Assembly: GCA_021772095.1 (NCBI GenBank)
Contig: JADYXR010000051.1
Coordinates: forward strand, 25,398-89,397
Direction: 5' to 3'
DNA: 64,000 nucleotides
DNA from: Candidatus Obscuribacter sp.
Lineage (GTDB): Bacteria; Cyanobacteriota; Vampirovibrionia; Obscuribacterales; Obscuribacteraceae
Shown here: piece by piece, positions 45,068 through 53,970 of the stretch
Layout of the letters: each line of letters starts with the position of its first letter
Numbering within the stretch: the stretch's first letter is position 1
Position numbers and translations under genes: made by a program
Notes under the pieces: generated by a model
Databases searched by the model: none
What the model was told of the DNA's origin: nothing
Seen by the model: only the letters and a program-made list of their open reading frames with translations

Positions 45068-46273
45068 ATGGCTCAAAACGCCGTAAAACTTGGTGAACTG
45101 CTGATTAGGTCAGGTATCCTGACCTCGCAACAATTGCTGGAATCAATTGAGCTTGCCAAACAAACTGGTACTCCGATCGGCAGAATGCTGGTTATGTGCG
45201 GAGCGGTTTCTGAGAATGTATTGCATGGATCCGTTCAGATTCAGTCGATGCTGCGCGAAAATCAGCTCGACCTCGATGCGGCAATCAAGCTGCTCATGCT
45301 GGTCGCCAACGAAGATATAAGTTTGCAGGATGCGATAGTTAAGACCGGAAGTACGGTTGAACAGAAACGGTCGACCGTCAAACTGGGCGAACTGCTTGTG
45401 GAAGGCGGTTTTCTGCTGCCGGATGAATTGGAAAAGTTTTTGGCAGACAGTGCTGATGCGGGTCTTCCGCTTGGCAGAATCATTTTGCTTTACGGCACAA
45501 TCTCGAAAGAGTCGTTGTCAGGCTGCCTCACAGCGCAGGTCCTGGTGCGGGACGGCAAGGTCACTCGCGAACAGGCAATCAAAGCGCTGCAAACCATGCG
45601 GCGCCGGCGCGTCGATCTGGAGTCGTCGTTACGAGAACTGGGCTACTACCGCCTCCCTCTGCGCCCGCACACGCTGATTGGCGAACTCTGTATCAACGCT
45701 GGTCTGATCGATGAAGAAAACGTTTTGAGCGCTCTGGAAACGGCGTTAGAGCAGGAAATTCCAGTCGGACAAGCGATGATTCAAAGGGGACTAATTTCGC
45801 GCGTGGATCTGGAGCTGGCTCTGGAACTGCAAGAGATGGTTGTCAACAAAACGTTAACTCAAGATCAAGCCGCAGAGGTGCTTACCAAGGTTTCGCAAAA
45901 AGGCTTTTCGCCAACCACCGCGCTTACCGAGCTGGCAATTAGAACGGCGACGACAGACGACACCAGAGGCGTCTGGCAGCTGCTCACCGCTTCCGGTGCC
46001 ATTGCCAAAGATGTGCGCCACGCGATTTTCTCCGAGTCGCCTCCGGGCTTAGCAGAACTGGGACAGAAGTTATTGCAAGCAGAACTAATTGATGAGTTCA
46101 CTTTGCACAACGCCTTCCGCTGCCAGTTTTTAATGCGCACAGGTTTTCTGGTTTTAGAACAAGCGATTATTGTTTTAAACCACTGCCGATCGCGAAGAAT
46201 CGCTGCCGACATCGCTCTTCGTGAATTGAACTGGATCGCACAAACGCGTATGCAGTTGGACAGCGAAGTCTAA
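45068..46273 (+). CDS. Protein of repeated MshEN/GspE-N-like domains
   Basis: From the ATG at 45068 the protein has 401 residues and no membrane helices. It consists of four or five repeats of the MshEN-type pattern: VKLGELLIRSGILTSQQLLE with TPIGRMLVMCGAVSE, then VKLGELLVEGGFLLPDELEK with LPLGRIILLYGTISK, then IGELCINAGLIDEENVLSA with IPVGQAMIQRGLIS, and later degenerate units. In type II/IV secretion ATPases this domain binds cyclic di-GMP or partner proteins, but no ATPase domain is attached. A standalone multi-MshEN adaptor is unusual. It lies between the flavoprotein operon and the peroxiredoxin gene. Confidence 0.7.
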   Translation: MAQNAVKLGELLIRSGILTSQQLLESIELAKQTGTPIGRMLVMCGAVSENVLHGSVQIQSMLRENQLDLDAAIKLLMLVANEDISLQDAIVKTGSTVEQKRSTVKLGELLVEGGFLLPDELEKFLADSADAGLPLGRIILLYGTISKESLSGCLTAQVLVRDGKVTREQAIKALQTMRRRRVDLESSLRELGYYRLPLRPHTLIGELCINAGLIDEENVLSALETALEQEIPVGQAMIQRGLISRVDLELALELQEMVVNKTLTQDQAAEVLTKVSQKGFSPTTALTELAIRTATTDDTRGVWQLLTASGAIAKDVRHAIFSESPPGLAELGQKLLQAELIDEFTLHNAFRCQFLMRTGFLVLEQAIIVLNHCRSRRIAADIALRELNWIAQTRMQLDSEV

Positions 46274-46376
46274 TTCTCTTCTTTAAACTTGCCACAGCAT
46301 CAGCTTTAGAATTAGAGATTTGGCAACTAACACGCTTGTACAATCGCGCCTTAGCAATGTTTATGAGGTGCACGCG

Positions 46377-46847
46377 ATGTTAAAAGCAGGCGATAAATTT
46401 CCGGAATTCGCTCTTCAAAATCAAGACGACAAAACGATTTCGAGCGCTGATCTGCGCGGCAAATGGGTAATCTTGTACGTTTATCCTAAAGACGATACGC
46501 CGGGATGCACATTGGAAGGCAAGGGTTTCTCCGCTTCCAAAGCCGATTTCGACAAACTCAACACCGTGATCTACGGTCTGTCCGCCGATGACTCCAAGTC
46601 CCACAAAGATTTTTGCAACAAATACGATTTCACGATCGACTTGTTAGCCGATACCAAAAACGAAGTCCTCGACAAAGCCGAAGTCGGACAATCCGACTAT
46701 AAAGGCACCAACTACTGGAACCGCGTGACTTTCATCATCGATCCGGAAGGCAAGGTTGCTAAGGCATACGACGGCGTCAAGCCAGACGGTCACGAGAAGC
46801 AAGTATTCGAAGACTTGAAGCAACTGCAAGCTCAGCCTGTTAAATAG
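46377..46847 (+). CDS. bcp: Peroxiredoxin, thiol peroxidase Bcp
   Basis: The 156-residue protein starts at the ATG at 46377 (GAGG at 46365-46368). It has the AhpC/TSA fold with the Bcp active site YPKDDTPGCTLEG; the peroxidatic cysteine is Cys44. The resolving cysteine five residues later, present in many Bcp proteins, is missing; a later Cys (KDFCNKYDF) is the only other, so it may act as a 1-Cys or atypical enzyme. NRVTFIIDPEGKVAKAY is typical of the family. It removes peroxides using thioredoxin. No operon partner is evident. Confidence 0.9.
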   Translation: MLKAGDKFPEFALQNQDDKTISSADLRGKWVILYVYPKDDTPGCTLEGKGFSASKADFDKLNTVIYGLSADDSKSHKDFCNKYDFTIDLLADTKNEVLDKAEVGQSDYKGTNYWNRVTFIIDPEGKVAKAYDGVKPDGHEKQVFEDLKQLQAQPVK

Positions 46848-47288
46848 ATTCAGGCGCGGCAGCATGCTTGTTCGAACCCGGCGGTGCGTGATCGGCACTG
46901 TCGCGAGCGAAACAGCTGATTAAATCTCAAGAGAAACTAAATCGCTTTTTCGGTTTCAGTTCTCAGCCAGATTAATTCGTCCGCTCTGCTTGTATAAACG
47001 CAACTGAACATCGCTGCGAAACGCCCATCTCTTGCGATATTGCGGCTAATTGCAAATGCGATAAAACTCGTTCACATCTTCAGAGCGGCCCAACCCAAGG
47101 GGCGCTCTGAACAGTGAGTTTTCCGTGCGGATGAGGTTTTCGCTTAAGTATCGCAAGTTAGGAGGTACCAAAAGTTCACAAATCGAACTTAGAGTGTTCA
47201 CAACCCCAAATCTCTTTTTACCAAACCCGTTCCTTTAAATTTTTAGTCCAGCTCCAGCCCGTTGCGCTGGACACACAGCGAGTAACAC
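46848..47288. other. 441-base intergenic region
   Basis: No gene is supported here. A weak hairpin lies at 47080-47110 (TCAGAGCG paired with CGCTCTGA, 15-base interior) without a T-tract. An AGGAGG-like sequence at 47160 is not followed by a reasonable frame. The promoter of the histidine kinase gene is expected near the end. Confidence 0.5.
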
Positions 47289-48845
47289 ATGGGGTCGACA
47301 GTACCAAAAGACGATGCTTCGAAAAGTCTCGCTAATAGCGAGACTTCAGCGCAACGTGACGCGAGGAAAAGTTTGAAATTTCTTCCGGTCGCTTCTCGCG
47401 CTACTAAGCTCGCGCGCCGATCCAAAACCAAGGCCCAGCCGTCCAACAGCTTCATCACGATTGTTAGCGTTCTGGAATCGGAAGAAATCGAACATGCGAT
47501 TTCTCCGTACGATTTGCTTTTGGACGAACAAGCGTTTGATGAGACAACCGACACAACCGACAACCTGACTGGCTTTGAGCACTATTCGTTTTATAAAAAT
47601 CCTCCAGTTTATTCCAACCGGGTCACGGCAGCAGTTGCTCCATTCATTCACGCCGCGCGCGAATTGGAGTTGGAAGAACAAGACGAAGAGGGCGAGGAAA
47701 ATCAACCGTACGTCGTCGGCGATTGGGTCGTCAACACGATCCCGTGCCTTATCCGCGGTCTCGATGAAAACGCTCCAGTCTTATCAATTATCTATCCGCG
47801 TGGCACCAAACGCAGATTTTTCACATACCGCAATAATCAGTTAGCGAAAGTCGAAACGGTTTTAGGCGAAGACGACAAAGCGAAAACCCGCGTCGTTTAT
47901 ACCAAAGACCTGACTTCGAGCACATGGCACATGTCGCTCGATGGTATCACTTCGAGATTGCCGGGCGAAATTACTTTGTCGGACACCGGCGTTTTTCACG
48001 TGCAAGTCGACGACACCGGTCGATGCCGCCGCGAATATCCCGATGGCACCATATCCGTAGACATGGCTTGCAGTGAGCATCACAAGGGTGCGCACGCTTT
48101 GATTCAAGCATTGATGTCTGAAGAAGATGGCAGTGGTGGCAAAAATAATCGCACCGTTTTAGATTTGCTGAGCGTCGTCAGTCACGATTTGCGCAGTCCT
48201 CTCACCTCTGTACAAGGGCTTCTCACCTTGCTTTCCGCAGGCGCCTTTGGTGTAATACCGGACAAAGCGCGCGAACGAATTGCCAGTGTCGAATCTGATT
48301 TAACTCGTTTGACTCGCTTGATCAACGAACTGTTAGACGCCGAGATGCTGGTCAGCGGCAAGCTCGTCATGCGCAGAACTCTAATCGATGTGCAAGATCT
48401 TTTCGACGCCGCAGTCGGATCGCTAAGTGGATTAGCACTTCAACAAAAAGTTCATCTCTCCGTAATCAAATCAAACCTCCAGCTCTACGCCGACAAAGAT
48501 CGACTCGTTCGAGTGCTCGTCAACATCGTAGCGAATGCGATCAAGTACTCTCCAAAAGGTGCCAACGTTGTTCTGTCCGCAGAATTTAACGGCGACAGCG
48601 TAATTCTCAAAGTCAAAGATTCCGGACGCGGCATCCCGACGAAGTATCAGAAAGCAATTTTCGAGCGCTTCCAGCAAGTCAGCGAAGGCGACTGGAGCGA
48701 AAAAGGCGGAGTCGGTCTTGGACTGGCAATCAGCAAATCGATAGTCGAAGCACATGGTGGCATCATCGGTGTCGACAGCCAACCGAGCTCAGGCAGCACC
48801 TTCTGGGTGCGACTGCCGGCAAATACTTTGGCGGAGTACGTCTAA
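47289..48845 (+). CDS. Soluble sensor histidine kinase
   Basis: The 518-residue protein has a C-terminal kinase unit. The H-box is LLSVVSHDLRSPLTSVQGLL with the phospho-acceptor His299. The N-box is VNIVANAIKYSP, G1 is VKDSGRGIP, F-box is FERFQQVSEGD, and G2 is GVGLGLAISKS. The N-terminal 280 residues have no membrane helix and no clear PAS or GAF motif, but contain a part rich in beta strands (VYTKDLTSSTWHMSLDG, GRCRREYPDGTIS) that may sense a cytoplasmic signal. No response regulator gene is adjacent, so the partner is elsewhere (orphan kinase). Confidence 0.88.
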   Translation: MGSTVPKDDASKSLANSETSAQRDARKSLKFLPVASRATKLARRSKTKAQPSNSFITIVSVLESEEIEHAISPYDLLLDEQAFDETTDTTDNLTGFEHYSFYKNPPVYSNRVTAAVAPFIHAARELELEEQDEEGEENQPYVVGDWVVNTIPCLIRGLDENAPVLSIIYPRGTKRRFFTYRNNQLAKVETVLGEDDKAKTRVVYTKDLTSSTWHMSLDGITSRLPGEITLSDTGVFHVQVDDTGRCRREYPDGTISVDMACSEHHKGAHALIQALMSEEDGSGGKNNRTVLDLLSVVSHDLRSPLTSVQGLLTLLSAGAFGVIPDKARERIASVESDLTRLTRLINELLDAEMLVSGKLVMRRTLIDVQDLFDAAVGSLSGLALQQKVHLSVIKSNLQLYADKDRLVRVLVNIVANAIKYSPKGANVVLSAEFNGDSVILKVKDSGRGIPTKYQKAIFERFQQVSEGDWSEKGGVGLGLAISKSIVEAHGGIIGVDSQPSSGSTFWVRLPANTLAEYV

Positions 48846-49159
48846 GAAAGATTCATTTTCGCAACGCAACTAATCAGTTTAAGCAAATGTTGCGGGTACA
48901 TCGATCACGCCGACAGCTCAAACCCATGTGGAACACGGGTGGGCGCGTCACGGAACAACATCATCACTTGCGCACTCAACCTGTAGCCTCCTTGTTCACG
49001 GTCCGCAGAAAATCATGAACATGCGGTAAACCAAGATGGTTATGGCACTTGCTAGCGGCGGTCGTCTTGTTAAATCCAATTAATTACTGCACTTATTGTA
49101 GTCCCCGAGCAAGCCGCAGACAAACTGCCGCGGGCGAGTATCGAAAGAGTGCCATCACG
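48846..49159. other. 314-base intergenic region
   Basis: No gene, hairpin or repeat that I would defend is visible between the kinase gene and the small frame at 49160. The last part is A/T-rich (around 49070-49100) and could hold a promoter for that frame. Confidence 0.45.
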
Positions 49160-49306
49160 ATGGCTCAAAGAGTCAACCAACCGATCTCGATCGTCACCCC
49201 GGAGGGTCCAAGTTCCGGAAACATAGGCGATTACATGGTCACTGGCGTGCAATGCGAAAAAATACTTCGTCCCCGGCAAGAAATTCGAATAAACCAATCG
49301 ACGTAG
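49160..49306 (+). CDS. Possible small protein with GDYMVTG motif
   Basis: A 48-residue frame starting at an ATG at 49160 (AAAGAG about ten bases upstream) contains SGNIGDYMVTGVQCEK. That resembles the GDY(L/M/I)VTGVxGE motif found in small uncharacterised bacterial and phage proteins. Low complexity is absent and the amino acid make-up is normal. A 16-base perfect hairpin follows 41 bases after the stop. This is only a possible gene. Confidence 0.35.
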   Translation: MAQRVNQPISIVTPEGPSSGNIGDYMVTGVQCEKILRPRQEIRINQST

Positions 49307-49347
49307 TCGATAATTGAGTTCCTCTCTCAAAAAAATCAAACTGAAGA

Positions 49348-49395
49348 ACTAACTTTCCGGATGAGGACAACAATGTCACCATCCGGAAAGTTAGT
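49348..49395. terminator. Perfect 16-base inverted repeat
   Basis: ACTAACTTTCCGGATG at 49348-49363 and its exact reverse complement at 49380-49395 are separated by 16 bases. This is the longest perfect hairpin seen in the window. There is no T-tract on either side (only TATTGATG after it), so it may be a structured RNA, a protein-binding palindrome or a Rho-independent terminator of weak type after the small frame. Confidence 0.5.
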
Positions 49396-49563
49396 ATTGA
49401 TGTCCTTGCCCTCAAAACCCTTGCATTTACGATGTTTGCGTTCTCTTGCATCATGCCAGCGCCGCATTATCTGCCGCTTCTCAAGCCTTAAACAGCCTGG
49501 TGTAAACTGGAGAAACCAGCCTCCATCAATGGGCGGTAGCAGGGCATCAACTCAGCGTCAGTA

Positions 49564-50499
49564 ATGAACGAACAACCGGGCACCGCAGACTATCTGTTGA
49601 GCATCGTCATTCCCGTGTACAACGAAGAGCAGGGGGCGAGCGAATGCGTCCGCCGTGTTTCGAAAGTAATTGAAGACAAAATCGGTTGCAGATACGAATT
49701 GATCTTTGTGAATGACGGCAGCCGCGATCGCACTTTAGACATTTTGAAAGAAGAAAAGGAAAAAAATCCACACGTAAAAATCGTGGATTTGAGTCGCAAC
49801 TTCGGACATCAAGCTGCCATCACAGCCGGCATCGATCAGGCTCACGGCGATGCAGTGATTGTTATCGACGGAGATCTTCAAGATCCGCCCGAAATCTTTC
49901 CGCAACTAATCGAAAAATGGAAAAATGGCGCCGACATCGTGCACGCCAGGCGCCTGGTACGACACGGCGAATCTCAAATTACTAAAGTGCGCGCGGCGAT
50001 TTTTTATCGCGTCATGAGACAAATTTCGACCATCGACATTCCAGTCGACGTCGGCGATTTCAGACTGATGAGTAAACGAGTCGTCGACGAATTAAAAGGA
50101 ATGACGGAACAACGCCGCTACGTTCGCGGTCTGGCGACCTGGGTTGGATACAATCAGGAAACAATCGGTTATGAACGCGAAGCCCGCTTCGCCGGCACAC
50201 CGAGCTACACGCTGAAAACGCTTATCGACTTAGCGATGTCCGGCATCCTCGGATTTTCAATCGAACCTCTACGGCTGGGCTGGTATTCAGGATTGCTAAC
50301 AGTTGCGATATCCTTTGTCATGCTCGCCTATTGGCTTTTGACACATGAATCAGCTCCGAACTGGGCACCGCTGATGGTGGCATTACTTTTTATCGGCGGA
50401 CTGCAACTAATCTGCATCGGAATCATTGGCGAGTACGTGTTCCTGATTTTGGACTGCGTGAGGAAACGACCGGTGTACATCGTTCGCGATATCTACTAA
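49564..50499 (+). CDS. GT2 polyprenyl-phosphate glycosyltransferase (GtrB/ArnC type)
   Basis: The 311-residue protein has LSIVIPVYNEEQGASECVRR, LIFVNDGSRDRTLDIL, VIDGDLQDPPEIFPQL and DVGDFRLMSKRVVDELK, all classic for the bactoprenol glucosyltransferase/DPM1-like clade. Two C-terminal helices (GLLTVAISFVMLAYWLL and LMVALLFIGGLQLICIGIIG) and the RPVYIVRDIY end complete the family pattern and length. It should make a polyprenyl-phosphate sugar for the GT-C enzymes. No GtrA is next to it. Confidence 0.9.
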   Translation: MNEQPGTADYLLSIVIPVYNEEQGASECVRRVSKVIEDKIGCRYELIFVNDGSRDRTLDILKEEKEKNPHVKIVDLSRNFGHQAAITAGIDQAHGDAVIVIDGDLQDPPEIFPQLIEKWKNGADIVHARRLVRHGESQITKVRAAIFYRVMRQISTIDIPVDVGDFRLMSKRVVDELKGMTEQRRYVRGLATWVGYNQETIGYEREARFAGTPSYTLKTLIDLAMSGILGFSIEPLRLGWYSGLLTVAISFVMLAYWLLTHESAPNWAPLMVALLFIGGLQLICIGIIGEYVFLILDCVRKRPVYIVRDIY

Positions 50500-50648
50500 G
50501 CTTCGGGTAACGCAACTCCATAGATTGTTTTTTTACAGATCAACACGCTGATTTTATGTCTAAATTCCTATTTTTTGTCACATATTAGTTATTGGACCCG
50601 TGATCGCGGCAATGCGCGGATCACCTTGAGGAGGCAGCTCGCGACTTA

Positions 50649-51539
50649 ATGAAACTCGGTGTACCACATAGCTGTGGTGAAAGTCGGCTTTCTTGCGTAG
50701 ACTGCAAGGAGCAAGTTTGTCCATCGTGCATGGAGCTATGTCCGGTCGGCAACAGATGCAAAAAATGCGCCAGTCGTTTTACCGGACATATAACAAAACT
50801 GCCCTTCCCTATAATGATGAGAACCGCGGCGGCGGCCGCTGTAGTCGGATTCGCTTTTGGATACGGACAGAACCTGCTCTGGGGCGGCTTTTACATATGG
50901 ATCGTTTTGTATTTTTTGGGATTCGCCGTTGGAAAAGTTTTACACAAGCTCGCGTCCCACAAGCTTGGCAAAAAAGTAGTTGCCACCATCCTCGGTGGCT
51001 TGCTGGTTGGGGCAATGTTGAGTCCGGCTCGTGACGCTTTACTGGGAAGAAATACTGCGGCCGAGGCCATGGCGGCGTTCAAGAACGATCCATCAAACTC
51101 GCTGACATCATCAGCGGTCAAAGCAAAAAAACATTTCCCAAAATTCGCACAAGCGTTCAAAGATCGCGGAAACAACAAAACATTTTCCATTCTCGCACCA
51201 TTTAAGGAAGGCAACGCGGAAGACCATTTGTGGCTCGCTGTGGACGAAATTGACGGCGACAAAATTACCGGGAGAGTCACAGGCAACCCCATTTTGACCG
51301 ATGTTGAACGCGGCGACGTCAAATCAGCAAACATCCAGGACATCGAGGATTTCAGGTACATTGATGAAGACGGTAATCAGCAAGGATTTTACAGCATACG
51401 ACACGAAGTGGCCGACATAGCGGCTGAATACGGTGAAGAATACGACAGTTCACCTCAAACATCCTCCACCTGGATGTCGCTCCTGGTGCTAGCCTTCGGC
51501 TTGATCAGTCCAGTGCTGTCGGTCAAAGTTCGCAACTGA
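50649..51539 (+). CDS. Membrane protein with N-terminal zinc ribbon and C-terminal DUF2314 domain
   Basis: The 296-residue protein begins with a Cys-rich zinc-binding segment (CVDCKEQVCPSCMELC, CKKCASRF, B-box-like). It then has two or three membrane helices (WGGFYIWIVLYFLGFAVGK, VVATILGGLLVGAML) and, from about residue 155, KKHFPKFAQAFKDRG and FSILAPFKEGNAEDHLWLAV, ending around IQDIEDFRYID, which matches DUF2314. A last helix (TWMSLLVLAFGLISPVLS) ends it. A GAGGAGG lies 14 bases before the ATG, longer than usual. I know DUF2314 mainly as a free or cytoplasmic domain. Function unknown. Confidence 0.7.
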   Translation: MKLGVPHSCGESRLSCVDCKEQVCPSCMELCPVGNRCKKCASRFTGHITKLPFPIMMRTAAAAAVVGFAFGYGQNLLWGGFYIWIVLYFLGFAVGKVLHKLASHKLGKKVVATILGGLLVGAMLSPARDALLGRNTAAEAMAAFKNDPSNSLTSSAVKAKKHFPKFAQAFKDRGNNKTFSILAPFKEGNAEDHLWLAVDEIDGDKITGRVTGNPILTDVERGDVKSANIQDIEDFRYIDEDGNQQGFYSIRHEVADIAAEYGEEYDSSPQTSSTWMSLLVLAFGLISPVLSVKVRN

Positions 51540-51679
51540 ATGCCCACGAGAATTACAGCGCGACAAAAAAATCTTCGATGCGCATATCGAGTTGGGATTT
51601 TGCTTATGTCAGAATTGCTTGCATCAAATTATCCGAACGAAACGATCCAATTTTCATTTCGCATCCATACGAGAAGCCT

Positions 51680-52438
51680 ATGAGCACGACATTTAGAGCC
51701 TTACAGCCTGAACTGATCGATGCGCTGAGAAGCACACAAATTTGGCAGCAAAACTGTCCAGTTGCAATAGAGCGCCTGGCATTAGTCGAGATTTCCTATG
51801 TAGATTTTGACAGTGCAAGACACGACGATGGCGAATTGATAGTATTCGACGCGGTCGCGCCGCGAGTTCAAAAGATTTTCGAACGACTTCTCGAATTGAA
51901 ATTTCCAATTGCGCAAATAAAATCATTGCATCACTACGATGGCGACGACGAAAAATCGATGGCTGCAAACAACAGCTCGTGTTTTAACTTTCGTCCGATC
52001 GCTGGCGGCAAGACAGTTTCGATGCATGGTTATGGTTTAGCTATCGATATCAATCCAGTACAAAATCCATTTTTGACATTCCAAGAAAACGATGGCATCG
52101 CAAATATACACCCGCCGGCAGGTTGGCAATTCATAAATCGCCGCAATCAGAAACCAGGAATGATCGAGCCTGTCATCTCGGTCTTTGCAGAAAATGGATT
52201 CGTAATTTGGGGAGGAAGTTGGACGACTCCCATCGATTACCATCACGTCCAGCCACCGCGAATGGTGGCGGACCTGTTAACAATCATGAACAAAGAAGAC
52301 GGGATACGGTTTTTCGAATTCTGCGCCGATCGTCATGCGCAACTCGTCGAGTTACTTTCCACATTTGATCTGACGGAACTAGCTGCGTTGTACAAATCTG
52401 ACTCAGATTTGTTCTTCGACAAAATCAGCATTGCCTGA
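51680..52438 (+). CDS. M15 family peptidase-like protein
   Basis: From the ATG at 51680 the protein is 252 residues; a GAGAAG site lies just upstream and an earlier in-frame start at 51578 would add an unrelated segment. SMHGYGLAIDINPVQNP gives the HxxxxxxD zinc motif, and FVIWGGSWTTPIDYHHVQPP gives the late His. These match the M15C D-Ala-D-Ala or L-Ala-D-Glu endopeptidase group found in many cell wall and phage lysins. No signal peptide is visible, so it may be cytoplasmic or exported in another way. Confidence 0.78.
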   Translation: MSTTFRALQPELIDALRSTQIWQQNCPVAIERLALVEISYVDFDSARHDDGELIVFDAVAPRVQKIFERLLELKFPIAQIKSLHHYDGDDEKSMAANNSSCFNFRPIAGGKTVSMHGYGLAIDINPVQNPFLTFQENDGIANIHPPAGWQFINRRNQKPGMIEPVISVFAENGFVIWGGSWTTPIDYHHVQPPRMVADLLTIMNKEDGIRFFEFCADRHAQLVELLSTFDLTELAALYKSDSDLFFDKISIA

Positions 52439-52474
52439 CTAATCACTCAATGACTCACAGCCACGTCAAATATA

Positions 52475-52510
52475 AGAGCCGGCGCTTTTGGCACCGGCTC
52501 TATTTAACTT
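52475..52510. terminator. Bidirectional terminator between converging genes
   Basis: AGAGCCGG at 52475-52482 pairs with CCGGCTCT at 52494-52501, with a small inner GC pair. Flanks are A/T-rich (TATTTAACTT after, TATA before). It separates the converging M15 peptidase and sigma factor genes and could serve both. Confidence 0.65.
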
Positions 52511-52534
52511 ATTTGCTCAAATCGAGCGGTTCGC

Positions 52535-53515
52535 TTATGCAGCCAAGTAACCTTCGAAATCGTCTTTCTTAGCCATTTTTTTCAGTTTGCGCATTGCGAC
52601 ACATGAGATTTTGCCGACTTGATCTCTTGTGAGACCCATCTTCTCGGAGATTTCTCTCAGGCTTGCTTCTTGTCCGTTGACCAGTCCGAATCTGAGTTCG
52701 ACAACTGTTCTTTCTCTTTCGTTGAGGCAGTTCAAGAGTCCGCCGATTTGCGAAGTTACATAGTGGTTGTCGACGCGATCTACTGGTGTAGCGCTGTCTT
52801 CGTCCATAATGGTTTCGCCGAGTGTGCAGCCTTCGTCATCTGAAGTTGCGATTTTTTGATCGAGTGAGAGGCAGAGTTGCGAGCTGTTGAGAGCTTTTTC
52901 TACTTTTTCAATGCTTTCGTTCAGTTCAGCGGCGAGCTCTTCGATGGTTGCTTGTCTGCCGAATTTAACAGCAAGACTGCTGCGAACGCGACGGATCTTG
53001 GTCATCAATTCGTTGAGGTGAACGGGCAATCTGACAACACGCGATTTGTTGGAAAGCGAGCGGGTGATTGCTTCTCTGATCCACCAGGCGGCGTAGGTCG
53101 AGAATCTGTGACCCATCTTAGGATCGAATTTGTTGACGGCGGACATCAAGCCGATGCTGCCTTCTTGAATCAAATCGATTGTTGGGATACCGCGGTCTTC
53201 ATATCTTTTGGCGATTGAAGCAACGAGCTTCATGTTCGACAGTGTAAGAGTGTTGCGAGCGCGAAGGTCACCCTTCTTAGCTCTGGCAATCAATGCCTTC
53301 TCTTCGTCAACGGTGAGAGGTTTGATGTTGCCGACGGTGTCCATGTAATTTTTGACTGGCTGATGAGTGGTGCGTTTGTCAAAAACCCGAACGTTGGAAT
53401 CGTGATCGATATCAGCGGAATTGCTTCTGAAAGGGACAACATTTTCCGAAGCGGTATCGATGTCTTCTTCTTGCTCAGAATAATTTTCAAATGCTTTGGA
53501 ATCTAACGCTGACAT
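52535..53515 (-). CDS. SigA/RpoD-type (group 1/2) sigma factor with divergent -35 helix
   Basis: The 326-residue protein starts at the ATG at 53515 right after AGGAGG. It lacks region 1.1. Region 1.2/2.1 reads LTVDEEKALIARAKKGDLRA, core binding IDLIQEGSIGLMSAVNKFDP, region 2.4 RFSTYAAWWIREAITRSL, region 3 RLPVHLNELMTKIRRV and region 4 LNERERTVVELRFGL. The -35 helix is LTRDQVGKISCVAMRKL, where E. coli sigma70 has VTRERIRQIEAKALRKL; several DNA contacts are changed (Glu585 to Asp, Arg588 to Gly, Gln589 to Lys). In region 2.4 the Gln at 437 is Glu. It is therefore probably an alternative group 2 factor. A sigma70 consensus promoter lies upstream. Confidence 0.9.
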   Translation of the reverse strand: MSALDSKAFENYSEQEEDIDTASENVVPFRSNSADIDHDSNVRVFDKRTTHQPVKNYMDTVGNIKPLTVDEEKALIARAKKGDLRARNTLTLSNMKLVASIAKRYEDRGIPTIDLIQEGSIGLMSAVNKFDPKMGHRFSTYAAWWIREAITRSLSNKSRVVRLPVHLNELMTKIRRVRSSLAVKFGRQATIEELAAELNESIEKVEKALNSSQLCLSLDQKIATSDDEGCTLGETIMDEDSATPVDRVDNHYVTSQIGGLLNCLNERERTVVELRFGLVNGQEASLREISEKMGLTRDQVGKISCVAMRKLKKMAKKDDFEGYLAA

Positions 53516-53639
53516 GTGGACCTCCTGGGGAAATACATCAAGCTGAATCAAGCAAATGGGGACGACCATTTGGTTTCAGCATTTCGAGTTAGTACTGGGG
53601 GGAAATCGGTTATTCGGGGGAACCGCTCCTCATGTATTC

Positions 53640-53668
53640 AATATACGACACCACCACTCCCGTGTCAA
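53640..53668 (-). promoter_or_regulatory. Consensus sigma70 promoter of the sigma factor gene
   Basis: On the minus strand TTGACA (53663-53668) and TATATT (53640-53645) are separated by exactly 17 bases. Transcription would begin near 53633, giving a leader of about 118 bases before the ATG at 53515. It is the best promoter match I found in the window. The match to standard hexamers suggests the housekeeping holoenzyme drives this gene. Confidence 0.75.
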
Positions 53669-53970
53669 CACTTTCGTAGATTAAAAACGACAATAATGCA
53701 AAATTCGCAGAGAACCATCCACCCGACACCCATTGCAAACACGTATAAATATCGCCTTCAGACAGGCCAGCACCCCGCCCACCCGCTGTAGTTTTTATTC
53801 GACAGCTGGTTTTTAACCAAGACGAGTATTGTCTACTCCGAAACCAAACCTATATATAGTTTTAACTCGGCAAATACCTGACCGAAAAACCTTTGTCTGC
53901 CGAAACACTCAGATTCCTCGAAGCGGATCCTCTTAAGTGCGAAAATACTTGCACTATAAAAGGAGCGATT
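53669..53970. other. Region between the sigma factor and dapB promoters
   Basis: This gap of about 300 bases lies between divergent genes. It holds AT-rich stretches (TATATATAG near 53850) that may include the dapB promoter, and AAAGGAG at 53959-53965 as the dapB ribosome binding site. No coding sequence is supported. Confidence 0.5.

Noticed and set aside
47080..47110. Hairpin as a terminator after bcp
   Set aside because: Only eight outer base pairs with a poor interior and no T-tract; more than 230 bases from the stop.
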